This document shows positions 44,505 through 54,153 of a stretch of DNA of 64,000 nucleotides, piece after piece. The notes beneath the pieces are model-generated. The model worked only from the letters and a program-made list of their open reading frames with translations. It was not told the DNA's origin and did not search any database. The position numbers and the translations under genes are program-made. Location: contig NZ_FLQY01000212.1 of assembly GCF_900089945.1 (NCBI RefSeq), forward strand, positions 1-64,000, written 5' to 3'. Source of the stretch: Candidatus Propionivibrio aalborgensis (GTDB taxonomy: Bacteria > Pseudomonadota > Gammaproteobacteria > Burkholderiales > Rhodocyclaceae). Numbering within the stretch: position 1 is the stretch's first letter; each line of letters starts with the position of its first letter.

Positions 44505-46571
44505 ATGGAAATGCAAAGCCTGTACCTGCTCGTCCCCCTGGCGCCACTCGTCGGAGCCGCCATCGCCGGTCTTCTCTGCCGCGTGATTCCGCGCTGGGTG
44601 GCACATACGGCCGCCATTTCCGGCGTGGCGATTGCCTTCATCGCATCGGTAGTGATCTTCAAGGATGTGATGGCCGGCAATACCTTCAACGGTCCGGTCT
44701 ATGAATGGCTGACTTCCGGCGATTACAGTTTTCAGGTCGGATTCCTGATCGACCAACTGACGGTAACGATGATGCTGGTCGTTACCTTCGTTTCGCTGAT
44801 GGTGCATATCTATACCATCGGCTACATGCAGGACGATCCGGGCTACAACCGTTTTTTCAGCTACATCGCATTGTTTACCTTCTCGATGCTGATGCTGGTG
44901 ATGAGCAACAACTTCATGCAGTTGTTCTTCGGTTGGGAAGCGGTGGGCCTGGTTTCCTACCTGCTGATCGGCTTCTGGTACACACGCCCGACCGCGATTC
45001 TGGCCAACATGAAGGCCTTTCTGGTCAATCGCGTTGGCGATTTCGGTTTCATTCTCGGGATCGGCCTGGTGCTGGCGCATTTCGGATCGCTCGATTACAA
45101 GACCGTTTTTGAGCACGCGCCCTCGCTGGCAAGTTCCACAATCACCTTATACGAAGGTTGCGAGGGAGGCACCGTTTCCCTGATGAGCGCCATCTGCATC
45201 CTGCTGTTCATCGGTGCGATGGGCAAGTCGGCGCAGGTTCCACTGCATGTCTGGTTGCCTGATTCGATGGAAGGTCCGACGCCGATCTCTGCGCTGATCC
45301 ATGCAGCGACCATGGTCACCGCCGGTATCTTCATGGTGGCACGCATGTCGCCACTGTTCGAACTCTCCAATACGGCGCTGTCCTTTGTCGTGATCATCGG
45401 ATCGATCACTGCGCTGTTCATGGGCTTTCTCGGCATCATCCAGAACGACATCAAGCGTGTGGTGGCCTATTCGACGCTCTCGCAGCTCGGTTACATGACC
45501 GTGGCGCTGGGCGTCTCGGCTTACTCGGTGGCGATCTTCCATCTGATGACCCATGCCTTCTTCAAGGCGCTCCTCTTCCTTGGCGCCGGCTCGGTGATCA
45601 TCGGCATGCACCACGATCAGGACATCCGCAACATGGGTGGTCTGCGCAAGTACATGCCGATTACCTGGCTGACATCGTTGATCGGTTCGCTGGCGCTGAT
45701 CGGTACGCCATTCTTCGCCGGTTTCTACTCGAAAGATTCAATTATTGAGGCGGTTGCGCTGTCGGACATTGCCGGCTCGGGATTTGCCTACTTTTCGGTC
45801 ATGGCCGGTGTGTTCATCACCGCTTTCTATTCCTTCCGGATGTACTTTCTGGTGTTCCATGGCGAGGAGCGATTCGGCAAGCCGCACGACGCGGCACACG
45901 CTGCGCACGACAGTCATGCCAAGCAGGATGCGCATGACGACCATCATGCCGATGACACGCATGAAGAGCATCATGGTCTGGCGCCCGGCCAGAAACCGCA
46001 TGAGACACCCTGGGTGGTGACCCTTCCGCTCGTACTGCTGGCTATTCCTTCGGTCGTTATTGGTTACATCGCCATCGAACCGATGCTGTTCGGCGACTAT
46101 TTCAAGGACGCCATTTACGTCAATGCCGAAGCCCATCCGGTAATGGAAGAGCTTGCGCACCACTTCCACGGCGCTACTGCCATGGCACTGCACGCCGTCA
46201 GTACGCCTGTGTTCTGGCTGGCATTCGCGGGCGTTGCACTGTCGTGGTTCTTCTACCTGAAGCGGCCCGCCATCCCGGCTGCGCTCAAGGTGGCCAGCGG
46301 GCCGATCTACACCCTGCTAGAAAACAAGTTCTACTTCGACAAGTTCAATGAGGTGGTCTTTGCCGGCGGCGCGCGCCTGCTCGGCAGAGGGCTCTGGAAG
46401 GGCGGCGACGCGGGCGTAATCGACGGTTTTGTCGTCGGTGGTGCGGTGCGATTGGTGGGCTGGGTCTCGACGATGGTTCGCTTCTTCCAGTCGGGGCACA
46501 TTTACCACTACGCCTTCACGATGATTTTTGGTGTCTGCGCGCTCCTTTCCTTCTGGCTGCTGCGCGCCTGA
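44505..46571 (+). CDS. nuoL: NADH-quinone oxidoreductase subunit L
   Basis: A 688-residue antiporter-like proton-pumping subunit (ND5 type), the distal end of the membrane arm. Core segments include FFGWEAVGLVSYLLIGFWYT, GAMGKSAQVPLHVWLPDSME, GPTPISALIHAATMVTAGIF and VVAYSTLSQLGYM. A His/Asp-rich loop at about 462-497 (HDAAHAAHDSHAKQDAHDDH) is inserted late in the chain and may bind metal; loops of this kind occur in other betaproteobacterial NuoL. The long lateral helix lies in the C-terminal part. ATG 44505 follows nuoK by 2 bases. Confidence 0.96.
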   Translation: MEMQSLYLLVPLAPLVGAAIAGLLCRVIPRWVAHTAAISGVAIAFIASVVIFKDVMAGNTFNGPVYEWLTSGDYSFQVGFLIDQLTVTMMLVVTFVSLMVHIYTIGYMQDDPGYNRFFSYIALFTFSMLMLVMSNNFMQLFFGWEAVGLVSYLLIGFWYTRPTAILANMKAFLVNRVGDFGFILGIGLVLAHFGSLDYKTVFEHAPSLASSTITLYEGCEGGTVSLMSAICILLFIGAMGKSAQVPLHVWLPDSMEGPTPISALIHAATMVTAGIFMVARMSPLFELSNTALSFVVIIGSITALFMGFLGIIQNDIKRVVAYSTLSQLGYMTVALGVSAYSVAIFHLMTHAFFKALLFLGAGSVIIGMHHDQDIRNMGGLRKYMPITWLTSLIGSLALIGTPFFAGFYSKDSIIEAVALSDIAGSGFAYFSVMAGVFITAFYSFRMYFLVFHGEERFGKPHDAAHAAHDSHAKQDAHDDHHADDTHEEHHGLAPGQKPHETPWVVTLPLVLLAIPSVVIGYIAIEPMLFGDYFKDAIYVNAEAHPVMEELAHHFHGATAMALHAVSTPVFWLAFAGVALSWFFYLKRPAIPAALKVASGPIYTLLENKFYFDKFNEVVFAGGARLLGRGLWKGGDAGVIDGFVVGGAVRLVGWVSTMVRFFQSGHIYHYAFTMIFGVCALLSFWLLRA

Positions 46572-46596
46572 ACTGTATAAAGAGACTGGGAACGAT

Positions 46597-48081
46597 ATGT
46601 CAGGTTTGCCGCTTCTCTCACTCGCCATCTGGGTTCCGATTCTGTCCGGCATTGTCGTGCTGGCGACCGGATCGGATCGCAATGCACCGCTGGCGCGAAT
46701 GCTTGCCTTGCTCGGCGCGGTTGCCGGCCTGCTGGTCACCATCCCGCTCTATACCGGCTTCGACATGACGACGCCGGCGATGCAGTTCGTCGAACTGTCG
46801 CCGTGGATACCGCGCTTCAACATCAACTACCATCTGGGCGTTGACGGCATCTCGATGCTGTTCGTGATCCTCAACAGCTTTATCACCATCATTGTCGTTC
46901 TCGCTGGATGGCAGGTCATCGACAACAAGGTGGCTCAGTACAACGCCGCTTTCCTGATCATGTCGGGTCTGCTGAACGGCATTTTCGCGTCACTCGATGG
47001 CATGCTTTTCTATGTGTTCTTCGAGGCTTCGCTGATCCCGCTCTATCTGATCATCGGCGTCTGGGGCGGGCCGAATCGCGTCTATGCCGCATTCAAGTTT
47101 TTCCTGTTTACGTTGATGGGTTCGCTGCTTTTCCTGATTTCGCTGATCTACCTTTTTGTTCATTCGGGCGGCAGTTTCTCGATTCTCGACTGGCAGCAGA
47201 TGCCGATCGCCATGGTGCCCCAGATGTGGATCTTCCTGGCTTTCCTTGTCGCCTTCGCCGTCAAGGTGCCGATGTGGCCGGTACATACGTGGTTGCCGGA
47301 CGCGCACGTTGAAGCACCGACCGGCGGCTCGATCGTGCTGGCTGCCATTGCTCTAAAGCTGGGTGCCTACGGCTTCCTGCGTTTTTCGCTGCCGATCGCA
47401 CCGGATGCCTCGCAAGAGCTTTCTGGCCTGATCATCGGCCTGTCGCTGATCGCCATCATCTACATAGGTCTGGTTGCACTGGTTCAGGAAGACATGAAGA
47501 AGTTGGTGGCCTATTCGTCGATTGCCCACATGGGCTTCGTGACGCTGGGTTTCTTCATGTTCAGCGCGCTCGGTCTGGAAGGAGCGCTGGTGCAGATGGT
47601 TTCGCACGGCTTCATTGCCGGTGCCATGTTCTATTGTATCGGTGTCATGTACGACCGGGTACATTCGCGCCAGATTGCCGATTATGGTGGCGTGGTCAAT
47701 ACCATGCCGAAGTTTGCCGCCTTCTTCATGCTGTTCGCCATGGCCAACGCCGGACTCCCGGCGACGTCGGGTTTCGTCGGTGAATTCATGGTCATTCTGG
47801 CAGCGGTCAAGTTCAACTTCTGGGTCGCTTTTGCGGCGGCAACGACGATGATCGTTGGCGCGGCCTATACGTTATGGATGTACAAGCGCGTGGTTTTCGG
47901 TGCGGTGGGCAATCATCATGTGGCCGAGCTTGCCGACATCAATGCACGCGAATTTTTCGTTCTGCTCCTGCTCGCCGCTGGCGCGCTGGGCATGGGTATC
48001 TACCCGCAGCCTTTCACTGAAGTCATGCACAGCTCCGTCAATGAGTTGTTGCGTCACATCGCTGTAAGCAAGATCCTATAA
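46597..48081 (+). CDS. nuoM: NADH-quinone oxidoreductase subunit M
   Basis: A 494-residue antiporter-like proton pump (ND4 type) with about fourteen helices. FEASLIPLYLIIGVWGGPNR and KVPMWPVHTWLPDAHVEAPT hold the conserved Glu and Lys of the proton channel. LVAYSSIAHMGF is the second channel signature. ATG 46597 follows AGAGACTGGGAACGAT; the longer frame overlaps nuoL and is not needed. Confidence 0.96.
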   Translation: MSGLPLLSLAIWVPILSGIVVLATGSDRNAPLARMLALLGAVAGLLVTIPLYTGFDMTTPAMQFVELSPWIPRFNINYHLGVDGISMLFVILNSFITIIVVLAGWQVIDNKVAQYNAAFLIMSGLLNGIFASLDGMLFYVFFEASLIPLYLIIGVWGGPNRVYAAFKFFLFTLMGSLLFLISLIYLFVHSGGSFSILDWQQMPIAMVPQMWIFLAFLVAFAVKVPMWPVHTWLPDAHVEAPTGGSIVLAAIALKLGAYGFLRFSLPIAPDASQELSGLIIGLSLIAIIYIGLVALVQEDMKKLVAYSSIAHMGFVTLGFFMFSALGLEGALVQMVSHGFIAGAMFYCIGVMYDRVHSRQIADYGGVVNTMPKFAAFFMLFAMANAGLPATSGFVGEFMVILAAVKFNFWVAFAAATTMIVGAAYTLWMYKRVVFGAVGNHHVAELADINAREFFVLLLLAAGALGMGIYPQPFTEVMHSSVNELLRHIAVSKIL

Positions 48082-48093
48082 TTGGTATCCGCT

Positions 48094-49581
48094 ATGACGC
48101 TTGCCGAAATGCAATTTGTACCGCCTGACCTTCGTCTGGCCAGCGCGGAGATTTTCCTGCTGGCGATGGCTTGCCTGATTCTGATCGTCGATCTGTTCGT
48201 CAAGGACAAGAAACGCACAGTGACTTTCTTTCTTACGCTGCTGGCGCTGGTCGGTGCGGCAGCCGCCACGATCCTGACAAGTTCCGGAGAGATCGTTTAT
48301 ACCTTCAGCAACATGTACGTCGGCGACCTGATGGGCGACCTGCTCAAGCTCTTGCTTTACGTGACCGTGATGGTCGTGCTGGTCTATTCACGCGGCTATC
48401 TCCAGGATCGTCCGCAAATGGCCAAGGGCGAGTACTACTCGCTGACCCTGTTTGCCACGCTGGGCATGATGGTAATGATTTCAGCGAATCATTTCCTGAC
48501 GGTATATATCGGTATTGAACTGCTTTCGTTGTCGCTCTACGCTTTGGTCGCGCTCAATCGCGATTCAATCCCTGCAACCGAGGCCGCGATGAAGTACTTT
48601 GTACTGGGCGCACTGGCTTCCGGCTTGCTGCTCTACGGCATGTCGATGATCTATGGCGCCACAGGGTCGCTGGAGATTTCTGCAGTTTCCGAGCATCTGT
48701 TCAGCGGGCAGGTCAACAAGGCAATCCTCGGTTTCGGGCTTGTCTTCCTGGTGTCCGGTATTGCCTTCAAGCTCGGTGTCGTTCCTTTCCATATGTGGAT
48801 CCCGGATGTTTACCACGGCGCCCCGACGGCGGTAACGCTGTTCATCGCCAGTGCACCAAAGCTCGCTGCGTTCGCCATGGTCATCCGCCTGCTGGTGAAC
48901 GGGCTGCTTGTCGCTGCGCAGGACTGGCAGACGATGCTGCTTATCCTCTCGGTTCTATCGATGGCTGTCGGCAATTTTGCCGCCATCGCGCAAACCAATC
49001 TCAAACGCATGCTCGCCTATTCGGCCATTTCGCACATGGGCTTCATGCTGCTTGGTTTGGTGACCGGTGTCGTGGGAGGCGATGCGCGCTTCGCCCTCAA
49101 TGCCTACAGCTCGTCAATGTTCTATGTCATCACCTACGTGCTGACCAGCGCCGGTACTTTCGGAATGATTCTGCTGCTTGCCCGTGCCGGCTTTGAATCC
49201 GATGAAATCAGTGACTTCGCCGGGTTGAACAAGCGCAACCCGTGGTATGCAGCTCTCATGATGATGATGATGTTCTCGATGGCCGGCATCCCGTTCTTCG
49301 TTGGCTTCTTTGCCAAGTTCTCTGTACTGCAGGCCGTCGTTGCCGCCGGTTATCTGTGGCTGGCCATCGCCGCCGTGTTCTTCTCTCTTGTGGGTGCCTA
49401 CTATTACCTGCGCGTGGTCAAGGTCATGTATTTCGACCCCCCGGCAGACAAGTCGCGCATCGAAGCGCCAATGGATATAAAAATTCTGCTTTCGGCCAAC
49501 GGTCTGGCCGTCGCCCTGATTGGAGTTTTCCCGCAGACCTTGATGTCGCTCTGTGCATTTTCCTTGTTGCGTTCGCTGTAA
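48094..49581 (+). CDS. nuoN: NADH-quinone oxidoreductase subunit N
   Basis: A 495-residue antiporter-like proton pump (ND2 type). Signatures are [39 protein letters not shown] and [15 protein letters not shown] use ATG 48094; a TTG four codons earlier directly follows the nuoM stop. Last gene of the operon, closed by the terminator at 49613-49637. Confidence 0.95.
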   Translation: MTLAEMQFVPPDLRLASAEIFLLAMACLILIVDLFVKDKKRTVTFFLTLLALVGAAAATILTSSGEIVYTFSNMYVGDLMGDLLKLLLYVTVMVVLVYSRGYLQDRPQMAKGEYYSLTLFATLGMMVMISANHFLTVYIGIELLSLSLYALVALNRDSIPATEAAMKYFVLGALASGLLLYGMSMIYGATGSLEISAVSEHLFSGQVNKAILGFGLVFLVSGIAFKLGVVPFHMWIPDVYHGAPTAVTLFIASAPKLAAFAMVIRLLVNGLLVAAQDWQTMLLILSVLSMAVGNFAAIAQTNLKRMLAYSAISHMGFMLLGLVTGVVGGDARFALNAYSSSMFYVITYVLTSAGTFGMILLLARAGFESDEISDFAGLNKRNPWYAALMMMMMFSMAGIPFFVGFFAKFSVLQAVVAAGYLWLAIAAVFFSLVGAYYYLRVVKVMYFDPPADKSRIEAPMDIKILLSANGLAVALIGVFPQTLMSLCAFSLLRSL

Positions 49582-49612
49582 TCAGTCTGCTTACTACACT
49601 TTGACGCAATGG

Positions 49613-49637
49613 ACGCCCCGCTGGCCGGGGCGTTTTC
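49613..49637 (+). terminator. Rho-independent terminator of the nuo operon
   Basis: ACGCCCC (49613-49619) pairs with GGGGCGT (49627-49633), followed by TTTTC. It lies 32 bases after the nuoN stop and 17 bases before the nudF ATG, so transcription of nudF may partly depend on read-through. Confidence 0.8.
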
Positions 49638-49653
49638 ATTTGTGGGGATACAG

Positions 49654-50226
49654 ATGAAAAAACAACTCGCCAATGAGCACGCACACCTGGAAGAGACCCA
49701 GATCGAAAGCACACAGGTGTATCGCGGAAAACTGCTCGATGTGCGCCTTGATCGAGTGCGCTTGCCGGATGGGCACGAAAGCGCACGGGAGTATGTCATC
49801 CATCAGGGTGCTGTGGTCATCATTCCCGTGCTCGACAGTGGAGAGTTGATCTTCGAACGGCAGTATCGCTATCCGCTGCGCAGAGCCTTTCTTGAGTTGC
49901 CGGCCGGGAAGATTGAGGACGGTGAAGACATCCTCAAAACCGCAACGCGGGAACTGCTTGAGGAGACGGGGCACAGCGCAAGCCAGTGGCGCTACCTGGG
50001 GGTGGTGCATCCCTGCATTGGCTATTCCAACGAGCGCATCGAGATCTATATCGCGCAAGGCCTGCGACGCGAATCAGACCAGCAGCTTGATCACGGCGAG
50101 TTTCTTGACGTGCTGAACCTGAGCCTGGACGAGGCGTTGGACGCGATTCGCCGCGGTGATGTCACCGACGGAAAAACCATCGCGGCTCTCTTCTGGGCAG
50201 AAAAAGTCCTGCGTTCCGGCTGGTAG
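49654..50226 (+). CDS. nudF: ADP-ribose pyrophosphatase (NUDIX)
   Basis: A 190-residue NUDIX hydrolase that cleaves ADP-ribose to AMP and ribose 5-phosphate. The Nudix box is complete: GKIEDGEDILKTATRELLEE followed by TGH, fitting Gx5Ex7REUxEExGU. The preceding FERQYRYPLRRAFLELPAGK is typical of the ADP-ribose group (NudF), and the PCIGYSNERIEIYIA segment also fits. I start at ATG 49654 (MKKQLANEHAH); the frame from 49609 would begin inside the nuo terminator. Confidence 0.88.
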   Translation: MKKQLANEHAHLEETQIESTQVYRGKLLDVRLDRVRLPDGHESAREYVIHQGAVVIIPVLDSGELIFERQYRYPLRRAFLELPAGKIEDGEDILKTATRELLEETGHSASQWRYLGVVHPCIGYSNERIEIYIAQGLRRESDQQLDHGEFLDVLNLSLDEALDAIRRGDVTDGKTIAALFWAEKVLRSGW

Positions 50227-50358
50227 GGATCCGCAATGCAATACCGGTTCTGCCCTACGCCTGAACGGGCTCCATAGGGATGGCGCTTATCGTTCTTCCG
50301 GGTGGGTGTAGCATTATCCCTGCAGCACGGACAATACCGGCCGAAGGAGACTGATTCC

Positions 50359-51147
50359 ATGACGCATACAATTGCAGACCTCCTGCAACCGCTGGCGCAA
50401 GCGCGGGAGGTGGTGGTTTTCACGGGTGCCGGCCTCTCGGCGGACAGCGGCATCCCGACCTTCAGAGATGGCGCCACCGGCCTGTGGGCCAACATTGACC
50501 CCGAGGAAGTCGTGAGCATCGAGGGCTTCGAGAGGGATCCGGACAAGGTCTGGGCCTGGCACGAGTCAATGCGGTCGCTTGTCGCCGATGTATGTCCCAA
50601 TGCCGGACACGATGAGATCGCGGAACTCGAAAGCCTGTTGCCGAATGCCCGGGTGACTGTAGTCACCCAGAATATTGATGGCCTGCATCAGGCCGCCGGG
50701 AGCACTCGGGTCCTGGAAATTCATGGGAGTGCTCTGCGCGTTCGCTGCCATGATCATTGCGGATTTGTCGAAGCATGGGAGGCCGGCCAGACGCCACATC
50801 GGCGCTGTCCCTCCTGCGGTGCTCCGGCGCGTCCGGATGTCGTCTGGTTCGGCGAAGCTCTGGACGAGGAAGTGTTCTCACTGGCGGCACAAGCCACGCT
50901 TGACGCCGACGTTTTCTTCACCGTGGGTACCTCGGCGATCATCCAGCCTGCGGCGAGTCTGGCGATGGCAGCGAAGGAGTACGGCGCCCTTTTGATCGAA
51001 GTCAATCCCCATGAAACGCCATTTTCTGAGCACGCGGATTACTCAGCGCGCATCGGCGCCTCGGAGTTCTTTCCATCTCTTCGGGAAGCGCTGGAAAATT
51101 TCCTGGAGAAAACTGACGGAAGGGATGGCAATGATCATGGACGCTAA
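50359..51147 (+). CDS. Sirtuin (NAD-dependent protein deacylase)
   Basis: A 262-residue SIR2-family enzyme that removes acyl groups from lysines using NAD and yields O-acyl-ADP-ribose. The NAD site is GAGLSADSGIPTFRD (23-37) and TQNIDGLHQAAG. The catalytic His is His122 (EIHGSAL). Four zinc cysteines are at 130, 134, 150 and 153. GTSAIIQPAASL and EVNPHETPFSEHAD complete the fold. Its position after a NUDIX ADP-ribose hydrolase could reflect linked NAD/ADP-ribose metabolism, which is inference. ATG 50359 follows AAGGAGACTGATTCC. Confidence 0.92.
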   Translation: MTHTIADLLQPLAQAREVVVFTGAGLSADSGIPTFRDGATGLWANIDPEEVVSIEGFERDPDKVWAWHESMRSLVADVCPNAGHDEIAELESLLPNARVTVVTQNIDGLHQAAGSTRVLEIHGSALRVRCHDHCGFVEAWEAGQTPHRRCPSCGAPARPDVVWFGEALDEEVFSLAAQATLDADVFFTVGTSAIIQPAASLAMAAKEYGALLIEVNPHETPFSEHADYSARIGASEFFPSLREALENFLEKTDGRDGNDHGR

Positions 51148-51407
51148 CGGGGTGGGTGAATCGATTTGGCCTTGTTAGACGAGGTCTCTTGCCTTAGCTT
51201 TTTGGCCTTTTTCACATCCAGAATGATCTTTATCGCAGCCACCAGATTTACCAGGCACACGGCTAGGGCTGGCCAGAGGGGTAATTCCTGGCCGGACTTG
51301 GAGCCGTATAGAAGCAGGCCGCCGAGTGCGAGGCCGCCGATCAGAATAGTCATTACGCCGCCGCTCATGAAGCCTTCTTGCATCCGTTTCAAAGCCAAAT
51401 CCTCCAT
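51144..51407 (-). CDS. Small two-helix membrane protein of unknown function, 87 residues
   Basis: I favour ATG 51407, preceded by GGAGTACATACC. A longer frame from ATG 51467 would add a CPVCG motif (two cysteines, possible zinc knuckle) but has no ribosome binding site. Two hydrophobic helices are clear: GGVMTILIGGLALGGLLLYG and WPALAVCLVNLVAAIKIILD. A basic tail follows (KKAKKLRQETSSNKAKS). I do not recognise the family. It overlaps the end of the convergent sirtuin gene by 4 bases. Confidence 0.6.
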   Translation of the reverse strand: MEDLALKRMQEGFMSGGVMTILIGGLALGGLLLYGSKSGQELPLWPALAVCLVNLVAAIKIILDVKKAKKLRQETSSNKAKSIHPPR

Positions 51408-51589
51408 GGTATGTACTCCGCAGACGGGACAGTCCGCCAGCCCGGTATCAAGGGCCAAATTTACCATGTAGCCGCGCGCGGTGACACCCCCGAGGCGGCG
51501 AAGGCCAGCCAGGGCGTCACTCCCCTACAGAAAGATGCTTTGCTGATCATTGTCCCGGATTGCTCCTCCGCTGCGCGAAGTAATGGCGC

Positions 51590-51934
51590 TTAGCGCAACA
51601 TCGTGGAGGGATAGCCTGAAAGCGGTCGGTGCTGCCAGCGTCGCACCAGCAGCAAGATCGAAGCGGCCAGCTGGCGAGGCGCCACTCTTGGCTTGGTCGA
51701 CTGCGGATGCGTGACAACCAGCCTCGATGCGCAGAGTGCCGAGGCGACGACCGCGGCGTCATCCCCGATCAGCCAGCTTTCACCCGGCTTGAGAATGATG
51801 TCTTGCTGGCTGCCCTCTCGTGTGATCCAGATTTTCCCGGATGTGCAATGCAGGCGATTTCCAGCGGCCCGATCCAGGGCCAGCAGTTCGCGCTTGGCAA
51901 GTTCATAACTGGTTTGTTGCGCCTGTTGTGCCAT
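51590..51934 (-). CDS. DUF2917 domain protein, 114 residues
   Basis: A small protein with the DUF2917 core: ELLALDRAAGNRLHCTSGKI, WITREGSQQDIILKPGESWL and IGDDAAVVASALC, a beta-rich cupin-like pattern. ATG 51934 follows GGGGGAAAGGATC. The function of the family is unknown. It is encoded divergently from a GcvA-like LysR regulator, a pairing that suggests control by that regulator; the ~120-base gap would hold both promoters. Confidence 0.8.
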   Translation of the reverse strand: MAQQAQQTSYELAKRELLALDRAAGNRLHCTSGKIWITREGSQQDIILKPGESWLIGDDAAVVASALCASRLVVTHPQSTKPRVAPRQLAASILLLVRRWQHRPLSGYPSTMLR

Positions 51935-52053
51935 GATCCTTTCCCCCATGCGTTTTATGCATAGACAGAATGCCTCTGCATTGATTGCAAAGATAGGACG
52001 TACCCTACATACTGACAAACGATCATTACGAATGTATCGCATGAGAAAAACGC

Positions 52054-52983
52054 ATGGATAGCCGCTTGCAACGCTTGCCATCGCTTGATCCGCTGAAGGG
52101 TTTCGACGCCGCCGCGCGCCATCTGAGTTTTACGAAGGCCGCGGCTGAGCTGTTTCTTACCCAGTCTGCGGTCAGCCGCCAGATACAGACGCTGGAAGAG
52201 CAACTCGGCGTCCGGCTGTTTCGCCGTGAAACGCGGCGACTGGTCCTGACGCCGGAAGGCGAGCTGCTGCATCGCGTCGTGATCGAGATACTTTCGCGAC
52301 TGACCGAAGTCTGCGCCGGCTTGCGTGCTGGTCGGTGGCGACCGCGCGTGACCGTTTCTGCCGCCGTCGGAATCGCCGCGCTGTGGCTGGTGCCGCGTCT
52401 TTCTGCGTTTCAGGAAATCGAGCCCGATGTCGGTGTGCGGCTCTCGGCGGATAACCGCATCGTAGACCTCGACCACGAGGATATCGATCTCGCTTTGCGC
52501 TATGTATCGCCTGACAATGCACCATCGGGCTCTGTGCTGCTTTTCGAAGAGGAGGTTTTTCCTGTGGCGGCGCCCGAACTGGCCGCTCGTCTGCCTGCAA
52601 CACTGCGTCCCGAAGATCTGGCCCAGGTATCGCTGCTCGCCTTTGAGCACGGCCATCAGGCGCCTTGGCTCTCATGGGATCCATGGCTAGCCGGAATGGG
52701 TCTGGCGAATGCGCCGCCGAAGGCCGTGATGCAATTCAATCAGTACGATCAGTTGATTCGGGCCGCCGAAGATGGCCGTGGCATCGCACTCGGGCGTGGT
52801 CCGCTGGTTGCGCAGATGATGTCCGAAGGAAAACTACAATTGATCGGCGGCACGCGATTGCGGGTCGCCGCGCGCGGCTACTACCTGGTTCGCACGCAGC
52901 CATCGGCGCGACCCGAGGTCGAGCGTTTTGCCACATGGCTGTTAGGCGAAGCGAAGCAGACTGAACGCGATGCGCAGGCCTGA
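52054..52983 (+). CDS. LysR-family transcriptional regulator, GcvA-like
   Basis: A 309-residue LTTR. The N-terminal winged helix-turn-helix (LKGFDAAARHLSFTKAAAEL, then FLTQSAVSRQIQTLEEQLGV and RLFRRETRRLVLTPEGELL) is typical of GcvA-type LysR proteins. The rest is the effector-binding domain (VSAAVGIAALWLVPRLSAFQ; DIDLALRYVS). LysR proteins usually control the divergent neighbour, here the DUF2917 gene. Nothing in the sequence tells the inducer, and no glycine-cleavage genes are nearby, so the GcvA name should not be taken as function. Confidence 0.88.
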   Translation: MDSRLQRLPSLDPLKGFDAAARHLSFTKAAAELFLTQSAVSRQIQTLEEQLGVRLFRRETRRLVLTPEGELLHRVVIEILSRLTEVCAGLRAGRWRPRVTVSAAVGIAALWLVPRLSAFQEIEPDVGVRLSADNRIVDLDHEDIDLALRYVSPDNAPSGSVLLFEEEVFPVAAPELAARLPATLRPEDLAQVSLLAFEHGHQAPWLSWDPWLAGMGLANAPPKAVMQFNQYDQLIRAAEDGRGIALGRGPLVAQMMSEGKLQLIGGTRLRVAARGYYLVRTQPSARPEVERFATWLLGEAKQTERDAQA

Positions 52984-53088
52984 TTGTTCTTTTCATGTTC
53001 TGCCGGGTACGGGAATTTGCGTATCACATCCCTTCGCGGCGAAAATAGCGCATTGGTCGCCTGATTACGACCTGTTGGATTCGCCGAC

Positions 53089-53871
53089 TTGAGCTCGTAC
53101 TGCTTTTCTCTTCGCACTCCGTCGCTGGCCATCGTCATGGCCGCGCTGCTTGCTGCTTGCGCTGCACCCGCACCGCAGACCGGCATCGAATGGCGTCCGT
53201 CGCCCAACTTTGACGCACGCCGGCCAAATCTGGTGGTCATCCATCACACCACCGACGAAACAGCCGAAGAAGCGTTGGGTACGCTGACCAACCCGGAGCG
53301 CAAGGTCAGTTCGCACTATCTGGTCGGCCGGGATGGCAAGGTCTTTCAGCTCGTTGACGAAAAAGACCGTGCCTGGCATGCCGGACTGTCATGGTGGAAC
53401 GGGCAGAGCGACGTCAACTCGGCATCGATCGGTATCGAACTTGATAACACCGGCAGCGAACCTTTCCCCGATGTGCAGATTGACGCGCTGCTTGTGCTGC
53501 TCGCCGAAATCAAAGAGCGCAACGGCATACCGACCGCCAATTTTGTCGGCCACTCGGACGTTGCACCGGGGCGCAAGGTCGACCCGAGCGACTTCTTCCC
53601 CTGGGTGGCGCTTGCCGCGCACGGCTTCGGCCTGTGGTGCGCGCCACCCTATCCGCTGGCTCCGGACGGTTTCGACTCTGGCCTTGCGCTGGCCGCGTTA
53701 GGCTACAATCCGAGCCTGCCGGAAGCTTCGGAACGGGCATTCCGCCTGCATTACATGCACGACGTCGGCGATCAAAGTCTGAGTGAGGCTGATGACATTC
53801 AGATGGCAATCGCTGCAAGAGATTTGCTCTTCTGCCTGGTTCAGCAGAAAGCGACTCTCGGCAGCGACTGA
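53089..53871 (+). CDS. N-acetylmuramoyl-L-alanine amidase, AmiD-like lipoprotein
   Basis: A 260-residue amidase_2-family protein. A short signal peptide ends in the lipobox LLAACAAP (Cys24), so it is outer-membrane anchored like AmiD. The zinc ligands appear in LVVIHHTTDETAE (His52/His53 region) and in the late GHSDVAPGRKVDP, and the catalytic region includes SIGIELDNTGSEP. It cleaves the bond between muramic acid and the stem peptide in wall turnover and recycling. The start is TTG at 53089, because the first ATG (53137) would leave a signal peptide of only seven residues. No strong ribosome binding site is seen. Confidence 0.86.
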   Translation: MSSYCFSLRTPSLAIVMAALLAACAAPAPQTGIEWRPSPNFDARRPNLVVIHHTTDETAEEALGTLTNPERKVSSHYLVGRDGKVFQLVDEKDRAWHAGLSWWNGQSDVNSASIGIELDNTGSEPFPDVQIDALLVLLAEIKERNGIPTANFVGHSDVAPGRKVDPSDFFPWVALAAHGFGLWCAPPYPLAPDGFDSGLALAALGYNPSLPEASERAFRLHYMHDVGDQSLSEADDIQMAIAARDLLFCLVQQKATLGSD

Positions 53872-54061
53872 TCGTTTCGATCGAGCACCAGCGCGCACGA
53901 ACTGCCAGCGCGCGAAATATTGGTCCCGGTTGAACATCATATGTTGATGGAGTGCCCCCGCGGTTTTTGATGACTCCGCAATCCCTGATCGCTCATTACG
54001 CACTGGCGAACGCTGTCCCCAAGTGAGTGCGGCTCCCCATTGTTGGAAATTCACCGATATC

Positions 54062-54078
54062 TGCACCCGGATAGTGCA
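54062..54078. promoter_or_regulatory. NtrC-like enhancer site upstream of the NrtA-type transporter
   Basis: TGCACCCGGATAGTGCA is a perfect 5-bp inverted repeat (TGCAC-N7-GTGCA) and matches the NtrC consensus TGCACC-N5-GGTGCA with one mismatch. Its centre lies about 85 bases upstream of the -24 element of the sigma-54 promoter. A second perfect inverted repeat, CATGCAG/CTGCATG with a 5-base spacer, adjoins it at 54077-54095. The rest of the 365-base gap (53872-54236) holds no gene that I can support. Confidence 0.65.
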
Positions 54079-54153
54079 TGCAGGGTAGCTGCATGTACTG
54101 CGCAAAAATACAAACTATTTGTAATGCGCTGAAAATAAACGATAAAAGTTAAC

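Noticed and set aside
45900-45990. Repeat-like CAT/GAC tract in nuoL considered as a DNA repeat
   Set aside because: The bases are codons of the His/Asp-rich loop in frame with nuoL and not a separate repeat element.
49609-49653. Upstream ATG start for the NUDIX gene
   Set aside because: It lies inside the GC hairpin and T run that terminates the nuo operon; ATG 49654 gives the usual N-terminus.
53698-54105. Minus-strand open frame across the amidase end and the intergenic region
   Set aside because: Antisense to conserved amidase sequence and running into the NtrC-like region, with a composition unlike a protein.
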